A stretch of DNA of 64,000 nucleotides from Desulfonatronum thioautotrophicum. GTDB lineage: Bacteria; Desulfobacterota; Desulfovibrionia; Desulfovibrionales; Desulfonatronaceae. This document shows positions 35,414 through 43,230 of the stretch, piece after piece (within the stretch, counting starts at the first letter, position 1; each line of letters opens with the position of its first letter). The stretch covers positions 393,371-457,370 of the forward strand of contig NZ_KN882169.1 of NCBI RefSeq assembly GCF_000934745.1. Reading direction: 5' to 3'. The notes beneath the pieces were generated by a model that searched no databases, was not told where the DNA came from, and saw nothing but the letters and a program-made list of their open reading frames with translations. The position numbers and the translations under genes were made by a program.

Positions 35414-35706
35414 GCTGCTTTGGTCTGCTGTTCAAAGGTTCACGGTTTCACAATCTCAAATTTGGGAGATGAGAGATGTTGAAGTGTTGTCAAAGTCCAT
35501 ATCCACAGTTCGTTCAAAAATCCCAAATGCAAGGAGCAAAAAAAGCTACCGGACACGTCCTTTGTCCGGCCCTCACGGGTTGTGGCTTCGCCACATTTTC
35601 GATTTGCCGTCCTGGCAATCGAATCAAGATCGAAGTGTATTTATGCATACGTGAAAGTTAGAACTTTTTGCAGTGACGCTGCAATTGGGAGTTTTTCTAA
35701 GGACTT
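35414..35706. other. Spacer between gmd and coiled-coil gene
   Basis: This 293-bp spacer is more AT-rich than its flanks. It contains the minus-strand terminator at 35538-35569 and presumably the promoter of the coiled-coil/double-glycosyltransferase pair. No gene is seen. Confidence 0.4.
35538..35569 (-). terminator. Rho-independent terminator downstream of gmd
   Basis: The inverted repeat CCGGACA (35549-35555) / TGTCCGG (35563-35569) with a 7-base loop is followed on the minus strand by TAGC and seven T (35538-35544). It lies about 140 bases past the gmd stop. Confidence 0.55.
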
Positions 35707-36675
35707 TTATGCCTTGATCCGCGCCTCGACCATCATCCTGGCAACGTCCGGCATGGTGAATTGAGCCCGCCAGCCCAGGTTGCGGTCCGCCTTGGAGGGG
35801 TCGGCCCGGCTGACCATGATGTCCGTGGGACGGATGAAATCTGGGTTGGTGCGTACATGGCTGGTCCAATCCAGGTCCAAATGTTCAAATACTTGGCGCG
35901 TGAAGTCTTCCAGGCTGAATGTCTTGCCGGTGGCGATCACATAGTCGTCGGCGACTTCCTGCTGCAGCATCTGCCACATGGCCTCCACATACTCCGGCGC
36001 CCAGCCCCAATCCCGCTGCACTTCGATGTTTCCCAGAGACAATTCACCCTTGCCTTCCCGGGCAATCCGACAGGCCGCGGCCACGATTTTCTGAGTGACA
36101 AAACGCTCCGGACGAAGGGGAGACTCATGGTTAAACAGAATACCGGAACAGGCGTAAAGACCGTATGCTTCACGATAATTGGCAACTTCCCAGAAGGCCG
36201 CGGATTTGGCCACGGCATATGGGCTGCGGGGGCGAAACGGCGTCTCTTCGTTGGCGGGCAGTCCTTGGGTGTTTCCGAAACACTCGCTGGACCCGGCATT
36301 GTACAGCCTTACCGGTCGTTCGAAAAAACGGATTGCCTCCAGCAGATTGATCACAGCGACACTGATGCTTTCAAAGGTTTCCATGGGCTGTTCAAAGGAC
36401 AGCCCCACGGAACTTTGTCCGGCCAGATTGTAAATTTCGTCCGGCTCGGAGCGGATGATGGCCTGCAGCACGCTGCGAAAGTCCGTCACCGCCACGGAAA
36501 GCAGGGTAACGCGTTCCATCACCTCCAGCCGACGCAGATTCGCGAAGGAGGACATCTGTACGTCACGGGATGTCCCAAATACCCGGTAGCCCTTATCCAG
36601 CAGGAATCTGGCCAAGTAGGCCCCATCCTGTCCGGAGATACCCATGATCAAGGCGTTTTTTTGTCTGTTCGGCAT
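35707..36675 (-). CDS. gmd: GDP-mannose 4,6-dehydratase
   Basis: From the ATG at 36675 the protein has 322 residues. This short-chain dehydrogenase-type enzyme turns GDP-mannose into GDP-4-keto-6-deoxymannose, precursor of fucose, rhamnose, colitose or perosamine. Visible features are the NAD(P) loop MGISGQDGAYLA, NLAGQSSVGLSFEQP, SSECFG, the YxxxK pair in SPYAVAKSAAFW, LFNHESPLRPERFVTQK and QRDWGWAPEYVEAM. These are typical Gmd blocks, although about 322 residues is on the short side. It is divergent from four glycosyltransferase genes with a 110-bp shared promoter region. No reductase or epimerase partner is in the window, so the final sugar is unknown. Confidence 0.9.
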   Translation of the reverse strand: MPNRQKNALIMGISGQDGAYLARFLLDKGYRVFGTSRDVQMSSFANLRRLEVMERVTLLSVAVTDFRSVLQAIIRSEPDEIYNLAGQSSVGLSFEQPMETFESISVAVINLLEAIRFFERPVRLYNAGSSECFGNTQGLPANEETPFRPRSPYAVAKSAAFWEVANYREAYGLYACSGILFNHESPLRPERFVTQKIVAAACRIAREGKGELSLGNIEVQRDWGWAPEYVEAMWQMLQQEVADDYVIATGKTFSLEDFTRQVFEHLDLDWTSHVRTNPDFIRPTDIMVSRADPSKADRNLGWRAQFTMPDVARMMVEARIKA

Positions 36676-36785
36676 GTTGTTTTGGGTCAGCTCAGTTTGC
36701 GGGACAAGGGGCCTTCGCCCCAGCGATGATCTTGCGTGAAGCCGTTCTTTATGGTCAAATTTATAGCTTGTCCACCTGGAACCCC

Positions 36786-38042
36786 ATGCACCAAACGCAT
36801 TTTGCTTCAGCCTCGTCCTCGCCATCGGCCTCAGTGATCAAACCGGACATCCTGTTGCTCACGGACGCCTTGCGGGACACCCACCTGACCGGCATTGGCC
36901 GCTACGTCCTGGAGTTGGCTCGTGGCCTGCAGGCCCACTCAGATCTCGGCTCCGTGCGTTTTTTCGCTGGTCGCGGCTGGGTAGCCGACCCCTGTGGGCC
37001 CTTTGACCGCAAAAAAGTCCTCACCGCGGATGCAGGCAGACATACGGTTACCTCGCTGCGCAGGGCACTGCCCTGGCGCAGTTTGCAGGACCGGATCAGT
37101 TTCAGCCTGAAAAAAGTTTCTTTTTGGACAAAAACCCGCTCGACCGCAACCCCGGTTTTGCATGGCCCCAACTATCTCCTGCTGCCGTATACAGGGCCAA
37201 GCGTGGTGACCATCCATGACCTTTCCTTTCTGCACTACCCGGCATACCATCCCAAGGAGCGGCTCGTGCTCCTGGACCGAGAATTGCCCAAAACCCTGTG
37301 CCAAGCGGACCATATCCTGACAGACTCCGAATTCGTGCGTCAGGAAATCCTCCAGATCCTGGGGGTCGCGGCCCAACGTGTCAGTGTTACACCGTTGGGC
37401 GTGGACCCCGCATTCCAGCCTATGTCCATGCAGCGGACCCGGCCAGTCCTGCGTGACCTGCACCTGGAACATGGGCGTTACCTGCTCTGCGTGGCCACTC
37501 GGGAACCACGCAAGAATCTGGCCCGTTTGCTGACGGCCTATGCCGGTCTGCCAACTGGTATCAGGGCTTTTTTCCCGTTGGTATTGGCCGGATCCGGCGG
37601 ATGGTTGACCGCAGACCTGGAACGGGTAATGCGCCCGTTGGAAACAGCAGGTGCGGTCCGAAGACTGGGTTATGTGCCGGAGCACCGCCTCCCGGCTCTG
37701 GTTGCCGGCGCTGCCGGGTTGACCATGCCGTCGTTTTACGAAGGGTTCGGACTGCCGGTGCTGGAAGCGATGGCCTGCGGAGTTCCAGTGCTCACCGCCA
37801 ACCGCGCCAGTTTGCCCGAGGTTGCCGGGGACGCGGCACTGTTGGTGGACCCGGATGACGAGCAAGCCATCCGCGAAGGCATGGAACAGCTGCTGACGGA
37901 CGAGCTTTTCCGCCAGACGGCCAGAGAACGGGGATTGAAACAGGCCGCGCGGTTCACCTGGGCAGAATGCGTTGAGAAGACCATTCAGGTCTATCGTCGA
38001 GTAACCGGAAAAACCTCCGACCGTCACATTCATGTTTCCTGA
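36786..38042 (+). CDS. Glycosyltransferase family 4 (first of four in row)
   Basis: From ATG 36786 the protein has 418 residues. It is a GT-B retaining glycosyltransferase with LTGIGRYVLELARGL at the N-terminus, VVTIHDLSFLHYP, ILTDSEFVRQEIL, LLCVATREPRKNLARLL, LPLVLAGSGGW and the EX7E region FYEGFGLPVLEAMACGVPVL. It resembles mannosyl/rhamnosyltransferases of O-antigen clusters. The start is uncertain because no ribosome-binding site is clear. Together with the next three genes it forms a co-directional set that probably builds a deoxyhexose-containing glycan. Confidence 0.88.
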   Translation: MHQTHFASASSSPSASVIKPDILLLTDALRDTHLTGIGRYVLELARGLQAHSDLGSVRFFAGRGWVADPCGPFDRKKVLTADAGRHTVTSLRRALPWRSLQDRISFSLKKVSFWTKTRSTATPVLHGPNYLLLPYTGPSVVTIHDLSFLHYPAYHPKERLVLLDRELPKTLCQADHILTDSEFVRQEILQILGVAAQRVSVTPLGVDPAFQPMSMQRTRPVLRDLHLEHGRYLLCVATREPRKNLARLLTAYAGLPTGIRAFFPLVLAGSGGWLTADLERVMRPLETAGAVRRLGYVPEHRLPALVAGAAGLTMPSFYEGFGLPVLEAMACGVPVLTANRASLPEVAGDAALLVDPDDEQAIREGMEQLLTDELFRQTARERGLKQAARFTWAECVEKTIQVYRRVTGKTSDRHIHVS

Positions 38043-38100
38043 ACAGCGTTCCATGCCCCCATGACACTTCAGGGCAATTGATGCACACAACCATACACCC

Positions 38101-39207
38101 ATGAAACGTCTCTTCGTGGACCTCAGCCTGACAGCCCAGACCGAAAACGGCTCCGCGGTATACGCCTGGGAGGTTGGCCATCGCCTGATGCGTCAGGCCA
38201 TGCCCTTGCAGGTATTGCCCCTGACCAGCCCCTTTCGCGTCTTGGGCCGAACCGGAATCCAACGCAAGCTGAACGGGTTGCTCCGGGATCTACTCTGGCG
38301 GCCCATTTTGGCCGGCCTGGAGGCCCGTCCGGATGATCTTTTCCTGTTCACCAACACCTTCGTGCCCCGTAAATTCTGGCGTCGTCAATTCGGCGTGGTT
38401 ATCCTGGATCTGGGTGCGTGGCACGACCGCGCCCTGCTCTCCTGGCGCGGCCGCCTGGGCACCCGCTCTCTGCCCGCGGTGTTGGAACACGCGGCCCATA
38501 TCTTTGCCATCTCGGAATACACGGCCGAGGATGTGGCTCGGGTGTTCGCCGTTCCCCGTTCCCGGATCACCCTGGCTCCCTGTGGGCTCTCCGAAACCTT
38601 CCTGGCCCCTCCTGCTCCCCTGGCAACAATCAACACCGTCCAACTGCCCTCGTGTTATCTGCTCCATGTGGGCAGCCTGGAACCCAAGAAGAATATCCCC
38701 TTCCTGCTCCAGGTCTTCGCGCTCCTTCGCCAGCAGACCGCAACCTCGACGAGACAAACCGATGCCCGGTCCAAATGCAAACTCGTCCTCACCGGCGCAG
38801 AGTCCTGGCACGATGCCTCCCTGCGCCAGGCCATCGCGAAGCATCCGTATTCCGAGGATATCCTGCTCCTGGGACGGGTGGCCCCGGAAGACCTGCCCGC
38901 GCTTTACCGCCAGGCCGCGGCCCTGGTCTTTCCCTCCGTACTGGAAGGTTTCGGTTTGCCGGTAATCGAAGCCCTGTCCCAAGGCACACCGGCTTTGGTC
39001 CAGGCCAACAGTTCCCTGAGCCAGTTCGCACCCTACGGCGCCACGGTCCTGAACGATTTTGAGCCGGAAGGCTGGGTGGGACGCATCCGGGAAATACTTG
39101 CCTTGGAAACCAGAATGCCCGAAAACCTGAAGAAGTCCGTCCGGGACACGTTTAATTGGGACCGCACCGCCACGATCATCCGCCGGACCATGCTGGGAAG
39201 CACATAA
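38101..39207 (+). CDS. Glycosyltransferase family 4 (second of four in row)
   Basis: The protein has 368 residues. The N-terminus KRLFVDLSLTAQTENGSAVY is short and WbdA-like. Also visible are VVILDLGAWHDRALL, IFAISEYTAEDVARVF, LLHVGSLEPKKNIPFLLQVF, ILLLGRVAPEDLPALY and the EX7E motif VLEGFGLPVIEALSQGTPAL. Its donor is presumably a nucleotide sugar made via gmd, by context only. It lies 58 bases downstream of the first glycosyltransferase and 39 bases before the third. Confidence 0.88.
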   Translation: MKRLFVDLSLTAQTENGSAVYAWEVGHRLMRQAMPLQVLPLTSPFRVLGRTGIQRKLNGLLRDLLWRPILAGLEARPDDLFLFTNTFVPRKFWRRQFGVVILDLGAWHDRALLSWRGRLGTRSLPAVLEHAAHIFAISEYTAEDVARVFAVPRSRITLAPCGLSETFLAPPAPLATINTVQLPSCYLLHVGSLEPKKNIPFLLQVFALLRQQTATSTRQTDARSKCKLVLTGAESWHDASLRQAIAKHPYSEDILLLGRVAPEDLPALYRQAAALVFPSVLEGFGLPVIEALSQGTPALVQANSSLSQFAPYGATVLNDFEPEGWVGRIREILALETRMPENLKKSVRDTFNWDRTATIIRRTMLGST

Positions 39208-39246
39208 TGGACCGCCTGTTTATTCGCCAAACTGAACAAAACCATC

Positions 39247-40614
39247 TTGACCGTGACAATACCTGAACGCCACCCCCTCCGCGTCGGTCTGAACCTCCTT
39301 TACCTCCTGCCCGGAATTGTGGGCGGAACGGAAACCTACGCCGCAGGGCTTTTGCACGGCTTGGCCGAGGTGGATGATGGGCTGGAGTATGTGGTTTTCC
39401 TGAACCAGGAAAGCGCGGACTGGCCTTTACCGGATATCCCAGCCTTTCAGCGGGTGGTTTGCCCGGTGCGGGCTTCCAGTCGGGCCCAGCGGCTGCTCTA
39501 CGAACAATTCCGTCTGCCTGCCCAGGCCCGACGTCACGGCGTGGACGTGCTGCACTCCCTGGGTTACGTGGCCCCGGTGCTGGGCCGCTGTCCCGGGGTG
39601 GTCACCATTCACGACATGAACACCAGGGGCCATGGCCGAAGCATGCCGATGTTCAAGCGTCTGGCACTGGCCTTGCTTGTCCGCTTGAGCGCCCAAACGG
39701 CCAGCCAGGTGATCACGGTTTCCGATTTTTCCCGCCAGGAAATCCACCGCCATCTCGGCCTGTCCCTGGAACGGATCCATGTGGTTCATGAAGCTCCGCT
39801 GCCTTCGGAATGGCATCACCCATCGGGGCTGCTCTTCTCGGAAACAGCATCGCAACCCGTTTCATGGTCACCGTCTTTTCAGCCTTCTCATCAGTCGGAC
39901 ATCCCGTATATTCTGGCCTTTGCCAGCCAATCTCCGCACAAAAACATCCCCAGACTGATCGAGGCCTTTGCCCGGATCGCGACCTCCGTGCCGCACCACC
40001 TTGTTCTGGCCGGGCATCTGCCCGAAGACGGGGCCGTGGACCGGGCCATTGGTCGCTGGGACATAGCCCACCGGATCAGGCTGACCGGCTACCTGCCCCG
40101 GCCTGAGGTGGAACGCCTGCTGTCCCAGGCATCTCTGTTTGCCTTTCCGTCCCTGTATGAGGGATTCGGTCTTCCCGTGCTGGAAGCCCAGGCTGCTGAA
40201 GTGCCGGTTGCCTGCGCAAACCGTGGGGCCTTGCCTGAGGTGGCTGGCGAGGGCGCGGTGTTCTTCGACCCGGAAAATGCCCTGGACATGGCCGCCACCC
40301 TGGCCCACGCACTTACGGACAAAGACCTGTGCGCCAGCCTCGTGGCCCAGGGACGGCTCAACCTGGAACGTTTTTCCTGGATCAAGGCGGCCCGTCAGAC
40401 CTTGAACCTCTATGCCAGGGCCGCCTGGCGCGGCCGAAACAGATACGTCACGAGGCCGAATCGTCCTTCGACCGCCCCTGGGCATGGAACAATAGCCCAT
40501 TCCATCGTTCATCCGGAGAACGAATCGCCGGATCCAAGCACTGGAACGTTGCCGCAAGGCAACGTTCCAGTGCTACCCCGCCCCGCCGACATGACCAGAC
40601 CGGAGCACCCTTAA
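39247..40614 (+). CDS. Glycosyltransferase family 4 (third of four) with palindrome-bearing C-terminal tail
   Basis: The protein has 455 residues from TTG 39247 (GTG 39253 is an alternative). The GT-B domain has LLPGIVGGTETYAAGL, VVTIHDMNTRGHGRSM, VITVSDFSRQEIHRHL, ILAFASQSPHKNIPRLIEAF, and FPSLYEGFGLPVLEAQA with EX7E. The conserved domain ends near residue 400 (LNLYARAAWRGR). The last 55 residues are low-complexity, Pro/Asn/His-rich, and include GTLPQGNVPVLP, which is encoded by the perfect 17-bp palindrome at 40537-40574. The tail therefore seems to come from DNA inserted at the gene end. The stop is 3 bases before the next start. Confidence 0.85.
   Translation: MTVTIPERHPLRVGLNLLYLLPGIVGGTETYAAGLLHGLAEVDDGLEYVVFLNQESADWPLPDIPAFQRVVCPVRASSRAQRLLYEQFRLPAQARRHGVDVLHSLGYVAPVLGRCPGVVTIHDMNTRGHGRSMPMFKRLALALLVRLSAQTASQVITVSDFSRQEIHRHLGLSLERIHVVHEAPLPSEWHHPSGLLFSETASQPVSWSPSFQPSHQSDIPYILAFASQSPHKNIPRLIEAFARIATSVPHHLVLAGHLPEDGAVDRAIGRWDIAHRIRLTGYLPRPEVERLLSQASLFAFPSLYEGFGLPVLEAQAAEVPVACANRGALPEVAGEGAVFFDPENALDMAATLAHALTDKDLCASLVAQGRLNLERFSWIKAARQTLNLYARAAWRGRNRYVTRPNRPSTAPGHGTIAHSIVHPENESPDPSTGTLPQGNVPVLPRPADMTRPEHP
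40537..40574. repeat. Perfect 17-bp inverted repeat with GCAA loop
   Basis: AGCACTGGAACGTTGCC (40537-40553), loop GCAA, then its exact reverse complement (40558-40574). The RNA would form a 17-bp hairpin closed by a GNRA tetraloop. It has no T-run, so it is not a terminator. It lies inside the 3' end of a glycosyltransferase gene. The form suggests a REP-like or other repetitive palindromic element. Confidence 0.85.
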
Positions 40615-40617
40615 GCC

Positions 40618-41568
40618 ATGCTCACTCCTTCCAACACATCGTCCAAGAGCGACGTTTCTCAACGGGAGCCGGAGAGCAGTCCGGAACGCTCTTCGGAGAA
40701 TTTTCCGAAAATTGCTCCGGAACACATGCAGGAACTCGCTCAGGAGCAAACTCAGGAGCACCCCCGGGAGCACCCCCGGGAGCACTCTTGGGAGCACCCT
40801 CAAAAACAACCTCGAGTCAGTATCATCACCGCGGTGCTCAATGGCGAGGCGCACCTTTCCGACGCAATCCAAAGCATCCGCGACCAGACCTATCCCCACA
40901 TTGAGCACATCATCGTGGACGGCGGCTCCAAAGACGGAACCGTCTCCATTATCCAGGCGCACGCAGACGGAATCTCCAGGTGGATCTCCGAACCGGACCA
41001 GGGGATTTACGACGCCATGAACAAGGGCATCCGCATGGCCACCGGGACCATCGTCGGCATGCTCAACGCCGATGACTTCTATCCCCGTTCGGACGTCATC
41101 CACGACGTGGTTCAAACATTTGCCCAAACCAGAGCCGACGCGGTCTTTGCCGACCTCCTGGTGGTAGGCCGGAACGATCCGCGCAAGGTCGTCCGCTTTT
41201 ACGACTCCTCGGACTTCCACCCTGGACGATTTTGTCAGGGCTGGATGCCGCCCCATCCGACCTTCTTCACCTTACGGGAACACTACATACGTCTCGGCTT
41301 TTACCGTACGGACTACCGCATCGCCGCGGACTACGAACTTCTGACCCGCTTCCTGGCTCGCCACGGCCTTGCCTATGCCCGCATCCCAAAGATTCTCGTG
41401 CATATGCGCTCCGGTGGAGTCAGCTCTCGAAATTTGAAGAGCAACTGGGTGCTGAACCAGGAAATTGTCCGCGCCTGCAAGGAAAATAATATCCGCACAT
41501 CCATGCCGCGCCTGCTTTGCAAATATCCTCGCAAACTGTTGGAATACGTACGCAGACCCAAAGGCTGA
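40618..41568 (+). CDS. Glycosyltransferase family 2 (WcaA-like) with repeat-rich N-terminal extension
   Basis: The protein has 316 residues. Residues 1-65 are a charged, low-complexity extension (EPESSPERSSENFPK, then EHPR-type repeats). The GT-A domain starts at about 66 (VSIITAVLNGEAHLSDAI) with IIVDGGSKDGTVSI, EPDQGIYDAMNKGI, the DxD-type GMLNADDFY, and ADYELLTRFLARHG. PDQGIYDAMNKG is typical of colanic-acid-type GT2 enzymes. It follows the third GT4 gene by 3 bases. The true start may lie further down, but there is no ATG close to the domain, so the extension is probably translated. Confidence 0.87.
   Translation: MLTPSNTSSKSDVSQREPESSPERSSENFPKIAPEHMQELAQEQTQEHPREHPREHSWEHPQKQPRVSIITAVLNGEAHLSDAIQSIRDQTYPHIEHIIVDGGSKDGTVSIIQAHADGISRWISEPDQGIYDAMNKGIRMATGTIVGMLNADDFYPRSDVIHDVVQTFAQTRADAVFADLLVVGRNDPRKVVRFYDSSDFHPGRFCQGWMPPHPTFFTLREHYIRLGFYRTDYRIAADYELLTRFLARHGLAYARIPKILVHMRSGGVSSRNLKSNWVLNQEIVRACKENNIRTSMPRLLCKYPRKLLEYVRRPKG
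40731..40802 (+). repeat. Six 12-bp tandem repeats in GT2 gene
   Basis: Units beginning at 40731, 40743, 40755, 40767, 40779 and 40791 follow the pattern GGAGCACCCCCG, with two identical central units and degenerate outer ones. They encode four-residue repeats such as QEHPREHPREHSWEHPQ. The unit length is a multiple of three, so copy-number change keeps the frame. Confidence 0.8.
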
Positions 41569-41700
41569 GGCTACGGAGTCATCGAATCTGGACAACTCAA
41601 CGGCATGTTGGCGGACAAACGTCGGATGAAGCTGAGAGCGGACATGTGAGGAGATCGTACGCACCAAGAAAGCGGTCGAAAATGTACTCCGCCCCCCCCC

Positions 41701-41744
41701 AAAAAAAAAACCTCGTGACTTCCTGTAAAAAGAAAGCCACGAGG
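41701..41744 (-). terminator. Rho-independent terminator of tpx
   Basis: On the minus strand a 13-bp stem (41732-41744 with 41711-41723, seven outer pairs CCTCGTG/CACGAGG plus wobble-containing inner pairs) is followed by ten T (41701-41710) and then nine G. It lies 42 bases past the tpx stop. Confidence 0.85.
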
Positions 41745-41786
41745 CACTCCTGAAACGTGGTTTGCTCGCCAGACGGCAGACGCAGT

Positions 41787-42302
41787 CTAAAGCAATTTTT
41801 TCGCCGCATCCAAGGCCAGGTCGTAGTTTGGCTCCTGCCCAACTTCCTTGACCAGTTCTATGTAACGAATATTTTTTTGACGATCCAAAACAAAGACGGC
41901 GCGAGCCAGCAAACGTAGCTCCTTGACCAGGACACCGTACTGGGTCCCAAAGGAGGCATCCTTGTGATCGGAGAGGGTCAAAACGTTACTCACACCGGCT
42001 GCGGCGCACCAACGCTTCTGGGCAAAAGGCAGGTCCATGCTGATCACCAAAATCTGGACATCGTCCCCCAGTTGGCCCGCTTCCTGATTAAAGCGCCGGG
42101 CTTCCAGGTCACAAACCGGAGTGTCCAGCGAGGGAACTGACGTGATGATTACCACCTTATCCTTCATCGATGAAAAATTGAACGGCTTGAGATCATTGTC
42201 GACCACCTGGAAATCCGGGGCAAGGTCCCCTTCCTGAACGGAATTCCCCATCAAGGTGACGGGTTGTCCTTTCAACGTAATTAACCCAAAGCGTTCTTTC
42301 AT
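41787..42302 (-). CDS. tpx: Thiol peroxidase
   Basis: The protein has 171 residues, the normal Tpx length. It belongs to the peroxiredoxin family and reduces H2O2 and alkyl peroxides using thioredoxin. The peroxidatic Cys is in SLDTPVCDLEARRF and the resolving Cys in FAQKRWCAAAGV, the atypical 2-Cys pair of Tpx. APDFQVVD, ISMDLPFAQ and LARAVFVLD are further family blocks. AAGGAG precedes the ATG at 42302. It is monocistronic, with its own terminator. It fits an anaerobe that must detoxify peroxide. Confidence 0.95.
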   Translation of the reverse strand: MKERFGLITLKGQPVTLMGNSVQEGDLAPDFQVVDNDLKPFNFSSMKDKVVIITSVPSLDTPVCDLEARRFNQEAGQLGDDVQILVISMDLPFAQKRWCAAAGVSNVLTLSDHKDASFGTQYGVLVKELRLLARAVFVLDRQKNIRYIELVKEVGQEPNYDLALDAAKKLL

Positions 42303-42535
42303 GGCCAGCTCCTTGGAAAAGTTGTTGATGTGGTTTGGGCGGTCCCATCCGGGTACAGGTCCGAATGCGGTGTCAGGTATACGGTTGTGCGATCCAGGTA
42401 CGGAAGTGGATTCGCCTGAGCATCATGCCCCGTCTTGGCTTTCTTATTCGGGAAGCGTACCCTGAGGCGTTGGGAGTTGCAAGAACTCTTCATGATTTCA
42501 CCCTTGCACCCTGCTGCAACCCGAATACATTCACG

Positions 42536-43201
42536 ATGTCCGCCTCAACCACCCAATTGCTTATTGCCATGTACGAGGCCATGCTGGCCCGGTTGGGTCC
42601 CAGCGGATGGTGGCCGGCCCAGGCCCCCTTTGAGGTGGTTGTGGGGGCAATTTTAACCCAAAACACAAACTGGTCCAACGTGGAAAAGGCCATTGCCAAC
42701 CTGCGCCGCACAGGTCTGCTCACTGTCGAATCGTTGAGCGGCGCCCAACCGGAAGAGGTGGAAAAAAATATTCAACCATCCGGTTTTTTTCGTCAAAAAA
42801 CCAAAAAGATCTTCCATTTCCTTGATTTCCTGGAGAGGGAAGGTGCCCGGGACGTGACAGACCTCATCAACAAAGATACCTCCCAGTTGCGTCGGCAATT
42901 ATTGGATGTGAACGGTATCGGCCCGGAAACAGCGGACAGCATTTTGCTTTATGCCTTGAACCGACCGGTTTTTGTCGTCGACGCCTACACAGCCAGAATC
43001 GCCCATCGCCATGGACTTGTACCTGAAGATGTGAGCTACCCTGAGCTCCAAGACGTGTTCATGTCCCACCTGACGCCGCAGGTTGATTTTTTCAATGAAT
43101 ATCACGCCCTTCTGGTTCGTGTGGGCAAAAAATGGTGCCGCAAGCGATTGCCGCTCTGCAACGAATGTCCGCTGCGGCCGTTTCTCCGCGAAGCAATCTA
43201 A
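42536..43201 (+). CDS. Endonuclease III-like DNA glycosylase (HhH-GPD family)
   Basis: From the ATG at 42536 the protein has 221 residues. It contains FEVVVGAILTQNTNWSNVEK, the helix-hairpin-helix LLDVNGIGPETADSILLYAL, the catalytic-Asp segment FVVDAYTARIAHRHG and a C-terminal Cys cluster, CRKRLPLCNEC. Two departures from E. coli Nth are visible. The Lys of the G-V-G-R-K-T motif is replaced (GIGPETAD), which in relatives goes with pure glycosylase activity. Only three of the four cluster cysteines are present. It may be a MagIII-like base-excision glycosylase. The longer frame from 42335 lacks domain sequence. Confidence 0.85.
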   Translation: MSASTTQLLIAMYEAMLARLGPSGWWPAQAPFEVVVGAILTQNTNWSNVEKAIANLRRTGLLTVESLSGAQPEEVEKNIQPSGFFRQKTKKIFHFLDFLEREGARDVTDLINKDTSQLRRQLLDVNGIGPETADSILLYALNRPVFVVDAYTARIAHRHGLVPEDVSYPELQDVFMSHLTPQVDFFNEYHALLVRVGKKWCRKRLPLCNECPLRPFLREAI

Positions 43202-43230
43202 CCGTTTTACCCCTTGATACGACTTAATTC

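Noticed and set aside
35761..36729. A 322-codon plus-strand frame
   Set aside because: It is antisense to gmd, and its composition is typical of a shadow frame.
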